In this document: piece after piece, positions 59,152-64,000 of the stretch
Position numbering within the stretch: the stretch's first letter is position 1
Layout of the letters: every line of letters starts with the position of its first letter
Assembly (NCBI GenBank): GCA_027422505.1
Contig: JAPQWV010000363.1
Location: forward strand, 496,001 to 560,000
DNA from: Craterostigma plantagineum
Lineage: Eukaryota; Streptophyta; Magnoliopsida; Lamiales; Linderniaceae
DNA length: 64,000 nucleotides
Direction of reading: 5' to 3'
The notes under the pieces: generated by a model
Told to the model about the DNA's origin: nothing
Seen by the model: only the letters and a program-made list of their open reading frames with translations
The model's database searches: none
Translations under genes and position numbers: made by a program

Positions 59152-60605
59152 TCAATAGACCAAAGTTTCGTTCTCCCGACGAGTAACAAGATTATCAGGC
59201 AAATCAGAATTGACTGAGAATCTGAGCCATCTCTTCTTCTCACTATGCTTGATACAAGGCTGCAGTATCAGCCCAAGCGCCACAGCCACGAGGCTGACAA
59301 TCATAACCTTCAGCGACGAAAACGCCAACACAACGCCGATCAGAACTGTAGGGGGAACGCACATTAGGACAGCGCCAGCTGTCCCCACGGGTATCTTGTA
59401 AGGACGAGGAGCGTTAGGCGCGATAATCCTAAGCCTCACGAACGCCACAAACTCGAGCATCATGCCGAAGCAGTACAAGAAATTCTCCGCGGCGACAATC
59501 TCCTGAAAACTCAGCCACGAAAGGAGCAAAACCCCCGAGGCAGAGAACAGAATGCCCACCAATGGAGTTCCATGGCGAGACCTCCTTGCAAAGAACTCGG
59601 GCAGCATACCTCTCTCAGCCATGCCTAGAAGCTGAAACGAATCACTGCTCATCTCAGCCACGAACATTCCCATGTTCGACACGGCTGCAGCTCCTTGGAT
59701 CCACGACCTGAGCCACACCCCGCCGAGGATCTTAGCCACGTCAGAGAAGTAGCCATCGGTCCATGAATCTTGGTTCAAGGGTATGGCGCCAGTGCTAGTG
59801 AGTAGTGGAAAGAAGTATCCAAGAACGACGAGGATCAATGCGTAGAACAGAGCCTTTGGCAGGGTTTTCTTCGGGTTTTCGACTTCACCCGTTAGAGTGC
59901 TTATCGAGTCCCAATAGTTCAGATTCCAAAACAAGGTGTTCAAATACAAGTTCCAGTCTATGTGATGCGTATCTGAAGCCAGCCATCTTTTGGGCCTTAG
60001 TTTAGGGATGGATATCAGTCCCATCACTACGAAGGGAAGAATCGAAAAAATCCCAAGCAAAATTGCCATCCATCCAACTATGGTTAAGCCTCGGTAGTTC
60101 ATGTAGGTGAGCACGATGGTCAGGGCAAGAACAGCCACGACTCGAGGCCATCCACCTTCTAATGCAGGGATGGCCGATTTTAAGTAGTCCAAGAAAAGAA
60201 CGGGGTACAAAGCATTATCTATCACCCCACTAAGCCATTTCATCCAACCTTGCTGAAATCCCCAAAACGGGCCTATAGCTGAGGAGACCCAAACTACGTA
60301 CCCACCGTTTTCGGGGAACATCGTGCCCATCTCGGCGGTTATTAGAGCCTCGGGCACGCTCCATATTATTGGGAATATTAAGAAACCGGCGAGGGCGAGG
60401 AGTGGGCCGGCGGCTCTAACGCTGTCCTCGACGCCAAACGGCCCCCTGAGACTTCGTAGAAGATTAGGAAGATTAGGGGAAGGAGAGAGACCTTCTTGCC
60501 GTGATTGCCTCTACTAGGAGAACGAGGTTCGTTGATGGCTATGTAATCGGTCTCCCCCATTGCTATAGATGTCTGCCTACCCTCTGTTTCCCTCTGTTTC
60601 TGCAT
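59152..60605 (-). CDS. PUT: Polyamine uptake transporter (PUT, LAT/APC family), one-base frameshift
   Basis: Intronless, about 484 codons after allowing one missing base. The N-terminal part (MQKQRETEG...[12 protein letters not shown], then [19 protein letters not shown]) is in one frame and the remainder in another. The invariant segment [18 protein letters not shown] spans the break at the C5 run 60442-60446 (G5 on the coding strand); a sixth base restores continuity. Downstream motifs are APC-family: [63 protein letters not shown] and about 11-12 membrane helices. Plant PUTs are proton-coupled polyamine and amino-acid importers; Arabidopsis members include the paraquat-uptake determinant RMV1/PUT3, and At1g31830 is the syntenic candidate. 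Substrate is by family only. Without correction the product is a 75-residue peptide. Confidence 0.9.
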
Positions 60606-62209
60606 TGATTCGTCAGGGAAAAAACATAAGCCTGAGATTAATTAGAACGGAAACAAGAAAACAACTTTGATATTTAGGGCACAAAGAAGGATAGAGAAGA
60701 CAGCCAATTCCTCAATAGCAGGTTTTTGAACTTACTCGAGATTTCATTGGTACTAAGCGCAAGTAATAGCCAGATCACGATCTTACGACATTAACATAAT
60801 CTTACTATCGCATTCTCGCCTTTTTGAACAAATAGAAAACCGACGGAGGGCGTAAAAAATACGACCTTGAGCCCTAATTGCGACGATAACTCTCATGCAA
60901 GCTCAAAATTGATATGGGTCAATCAAATTCCAGCTCGACAGAGCAGAATCCTTCGTACATTAATCAGATTTCAGTTCACTTTGCACGACTGTATGACCTT
61001 GACAACGAAAGCGTGAGAATAGAGCGCACCACCGAGCCCAGTTATTATTACCATCCTTCGACTATTGTAATCTGTTATTCGTGGAATGATCGGTTTCGTT
61101 TGAAACTGAAAACTGAAAACGAACTTCATTCTCACCAAGAAATCACGGATTCTCGCACCGCTACGTATATCGTATCAAATTAGAATTTTTTTAAAAGAAA
61201 AAAAAAAAAAAAAAAAAGAAAGATGAAAATGGAAGATGAGGAAATCTGGGCTAGCTCTCTATTCTATTATGGGCCCAGTTCTTCGCCATCAAGCATTGTG
61301 AAATCGATTATTTATATATTAATGTAACTATTTTCTATTACTTCTATTTAATATAACAATATAGTCAAGTATGATTATATGTTCGGAAATATGATTTTAT
61401 CATAGATGATGACCTGCTGTCCCATCTATTAGAAAATCATATGACGTGGATGATAATGATTTGAAAGATGAAATGATAGGGCACGCTCACAAGTCACAAG
61501 TTCTATATTTTTAACAACATTATCATAAAATAAATTAAATAATACTTTTCTATGGCTATCCTAGCATGCAAAGAACATCAAATGATTTCCCTTATCCACG
61601 TGACATTGACATACCAATCACCGACTTCAAATTGTGGGTCTCTTATGCCCCATCAAATAGTGGATCACTTGTTTTTTATTTTTTATTTTTAATTCCAACC
61701 TCAATTAATTCAAACAAAATCATATTTAGTTTTTCGACACGAGATGATAAAGAAATTATATATTGATAATAAAGGCTGACTAAATCATAGTATTGAGTGC
61801 ACGTTGGAGACACTATTATGATGTTTTTCTGTTCACCAAAAAGGATATAAGTGCTAAAATCCCAACACCGTGAGAGCTTCCAACAATTACGACCTTCTAA
61901 TAATCATAACCATATATTAAAAACGCGTTACGGCCCGAGTTTCGTATATTTCACGATATGCAATTACATACATATCAGATATTTTTTCAAGAAAATTTGA
62001 AAAAGAAACTTGCCAGAAAACGACACCACATTGATATTTTAGGTATATATAATTAGAATTTCATTTCATTTAATGGCAGGGATGATGTTCAATCAAATAT
62101 GGTTGCTTTGATAGCTACCATTGCTGGCATATTTGACTTCTCTTTTTCGAATCTCTTCACACACATACACATAAACTCTAGCCGTAGGCTCTTAATAATT
62201 AATTAAAAC
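60606..62209. other. AT-rich intergenic region
   Basis: PUT leader and promoter at the left, then AT-rich DNA with an A-rich run at about 61195-61217. A plus-strand frame at 60914-61183 starts MGQSNSSS, but shows no family features or splice context and is not called. The right end is the target duplication of the hAT element. Confidence 0.4.
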
Positions 62210-63019
62210 CAGTGTTGTAAAATTCGGCCTAGTCGGCCGCCTAGGCGGCGCCTAGGCGCTAGTCGGAGGATCACCGTGGCGAAAACCACGTATTCGGCCA
62301 CTTAATCGGCTCACCATTTAATCCAAGTATCCGATTAATCGGCCCAAATATCCGACTAATCGGCCAATTTTTTAAATTAATCGACCCAGTCAAGTTAATC
62401 AGGCAATAAAAAGAAAAAATAATTACTAAAGTAGGCCTCAAATAGGAAGCCCACCACGAGAGATGAACTTCACGCACCATGTGTTTATATAAAGCTGCTT
62501 TCCACAATAATCTGGTGAGAATTCAGTGTGGGACTAGTGCAGTTGTGCTTGAAATTGATATTTAACTTATTTTTTGTTTAAATGCTGAAAAATCGATTGG
62601 CCCAGTAATTGGAAGTGGAAGAATAAAATTGGGCTATATGAAACGAGTTCAATTCTCATTATGCATTATTTTAACTATTTTTAGTATGAGAATTAGGAGT
62701 TATTTTATAATAAAAAATGAGTGAGATTAGGGTTCAATTTTTTTAAATTTCTTTGTAAAAATTCTAAAAACATATTTTTGGGAAATTTTTTTGTAAATAC
62801 AAAAAAATTTATAGGGATTGATATTATTTATTTAAATCTTTAAATTTGATAAACATTTTACATTGGTATATTAGCATATAAATAAAAACTTTATAAAAAA
62901 TTGTACACCGACTAATTTCCGCCTAAAATACGCCTAGGCCCCGCCTAGCCCGTCTAGGCACTAGGCCCCCCTCGGGCGCCCGACTAGCGCCTAGCGAATT
63001 TTACAACATTGATTAAAAC
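62202..63019. mobile_element. Complete non-autonomous hAT-type element with 8-bp target duplication
   Basis: The element is 62210-63011 (802 bp), flanked on both sides by the perfect octamer ATTAAAAC (62202-62209 and 63012-63019), the 8-bp duplication diagnostic of hAT transposons. Its ends are inverted repeats, CAGTGTTGTAAAATTCG on the left and, read as complement, CAATGTTGTAAAATTCG on the right. Subterminal regions are GC-rich, with repeated CGCCTAGGC-type motifs on both sides, and the left part has several ATTAATCGGC-like copies, as expected for transposase-binding sites. The interior is AT-rich and holds no transposase, so movement would depend on an autonomous relative. The intact duplication suggests fairly recent insertion. 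Confidence 0.88.
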
Positions 63020-63147
63020 CATCAATGGCGATGAATTATAATAGTGTCATCGTATATTTGCATAACACGCATATATTTGCATAAATATATTATATATACA
63101 TATATAGAGAGAGATAGAGATAGAGATAGAGAGAGAGACATGAGTAC

Positions 63148-63288
63148 CTCATCTTGTTTAGCCTCTGCGCTTTGGGTGTTCGTAGCTTCGCCGGCGGCCG
63201 ACTTTGCTGCAATAACGACCACTTTGTTGGCCGGCGGCGCCGCCGTCTCTGCGGAGGAGAGTTGTATCTCAGGTTTCGTCTTGCTCAT
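63148..63288 (-). CDS. First exon of an unidentified small protein gene (partial)
   Basis: On the minus strand an ATG at 63288 opens 47 codons (MSKTKPEIQLSSAETAAPPA...EAKQDE) ending at a good donor, GATGAG/GTACTCAT. GC-rich, Ala/Glu/Lys-rich sequence in AT-rich surroundings suggests real coding use, and a GA-rich leader precedes it. The next exon would lie at lower coordinates, beyond or within the region now holding the hAT element; I could not find it. Function unknown. It may be a broken gene or a short protein whose second exon is too small to see. Confidence 0.35.
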
Positions 63289-63349
63289 AACTCTATTCGT
63301 TAAGTGATATTAGAGAGAGAAGAGACGCTGAAATTAAGGGAAGAAAGTG

Positions 63350-63400
<51 letters not shown>

Positions 63401-64000
63401 CTAGAGTTTGTTCATTGTGTTCTTATCAACGACTTACACATCCTACTATTAGATATATAGAGGCCAAGCTGTCACATATTAAGATGCTTGCTTATACAAG
63501 TTATAGGGATAAATAGGGAATGTTAGAATAAAATAAGAGAGATGAGTTTGAAATTTGACTATTGACCGAAAAATACTTTTCTATTATCATATGGTGACAT
63601 AACAATATTTGATAGCACGTGGGATATGTCCATACATGTATATTACATCATATTTGTTACATGCAGCACTTGGAGATTTTCGTTTTTCGCATTTATATTT
63701 TGACTACAAGATTTCTGTATCTTATATCAGAGTTGGCCGACCAAAAAAGAGAGCTTTGAAATAGTTGGCGACCAATTATTAGGAGAAGAAATAATTAGTG
63801 ATAAAGAGAGAAATACTTATCATATATATAAGTAGATTATAAAGCAAAGCTTGGCACGCGTGTATTGAATATTTGAATCTAATCATAATCGACCCATAAA
63901 TATAAAGCGAAAAGCGAGGGAGAAAAGGGAAAAAAAGAACTATTCATAATGTGAAACATCGATTACAACTTTCATTTTTCTTTCACAATGGTTGAATTTT
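63289..64000. other. Leader/promoter of the unidentified gene and AT-rich right end
   Basis: Contains a long GA tract at 63355-63399, then AT-rich DNA with a G-box-containing GCACGTGGGA near 63617-63626. No further exon found before the window ends. Confidence 0.4.
63355..63399. repeat. (GA)n microsatellite
   Basis: About 22 GA units roughly 70 bp upstream of the minus-strand ATG at 63288, so probably in its leader or core promoter, where it reads as (TC)n on the transcribed sense. Confidence 0.95.

Noticed and set aside
60914..61183. 89-residue plus-strand frame starting MGQSNSSS
   Set aside because: The apparent myristoylation start is attractive, but codon use, lack of splice context and lack of conserved motifs make it chance.
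63100..63140. GATAGA/GA-rich tract as a functional element
   Set aside because: Simple-sequence repeat in a predicted intron; nothing beyond microsatellite structure.

Overview
The window is nuclear DNA of a flowering plant, almost certainly a eudicot with a compact genome. The signs are GT-AG introns mostly of 80-400 bp, AT-rich intergenic DNA, plant-only gene families (SHINE-type AP2/ERF, BRX, KOC1, HY5, EBF, LRR receptor kinase) and microsatellites. About 19 protein-coding genes fit into 64 kb. The HY5 C-terminus looks asterid-like, but I do not call a species. No rRNA, tRNA, CRISPR or bacterial-style operon was seen.

Layout. 0-26 kb: an MRC/PII1-like plastid coiled-coil protein (+), a KOC1-like chloroplast outer-envelope kinase (-), a GT14 Core-2/I-branching glycosyltransferase (-), a small KIX-like protein (+), a TPX2/WVD2-like microtubule protein (+), an EIN3-binding F-box protein (-), a Gag1-like clamp protein (-), a WIN1/SHINE AP2/ERF factor (+) and a Brittle1-type carrier (+). 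26-43 kb: HY5 (-), a CID7-like PAM2/CUE/Smr protein (-), FAP2 (+), an OXS3-like protein (+) and a BRX-family protein (+). 43-64 kb: an MHK/CDKF-4-like kinase (-), a conserved membrane protein of unknown function (+), a class XII LRR receptor kinase (+), RPA70 (-), mitochondrial RPS11 (+), a PUT polyamine/amino-acid transporter (-), then repeat-rich DNA with a complete 802-bp non-autonomous hAT element and the first exon of an unidentified gene. As I remember Arabidopsis, several neighbours are also neighbours there (chr4 At4g32190-At4g32400; At2g26280/At2g26310; At1g31817/At1g31830/At1g31880), so the window looks like an ancestral mosaic.

The genes do not form one pathway. Recurring themes are plastid function (MRC, KOC1, BT1, FAP2), ethylene and light signalling (EBF, HY5), growth and cytoskeleton (BRX, TPX2-like), and DNA/RNA maintenance (RPA70, CID7, RPS11).

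The most important caution: six otherwise well-conserved genes carry a one-base lesion or a start problem. They are an in-frame stop in EBF, +1 frameshifts in BT1, the LRR kinase and probably the OXS3-like gene, and -1 frameshifts in RPA70 and PUT. So many in 64 kb, some in homopolymers, points to consensus-sequence error more than to six pseudogenes, but each needs checking. I found no convincing undescribed system. Exon coordinates are my own reading from splice consensus and protein-family continuity.
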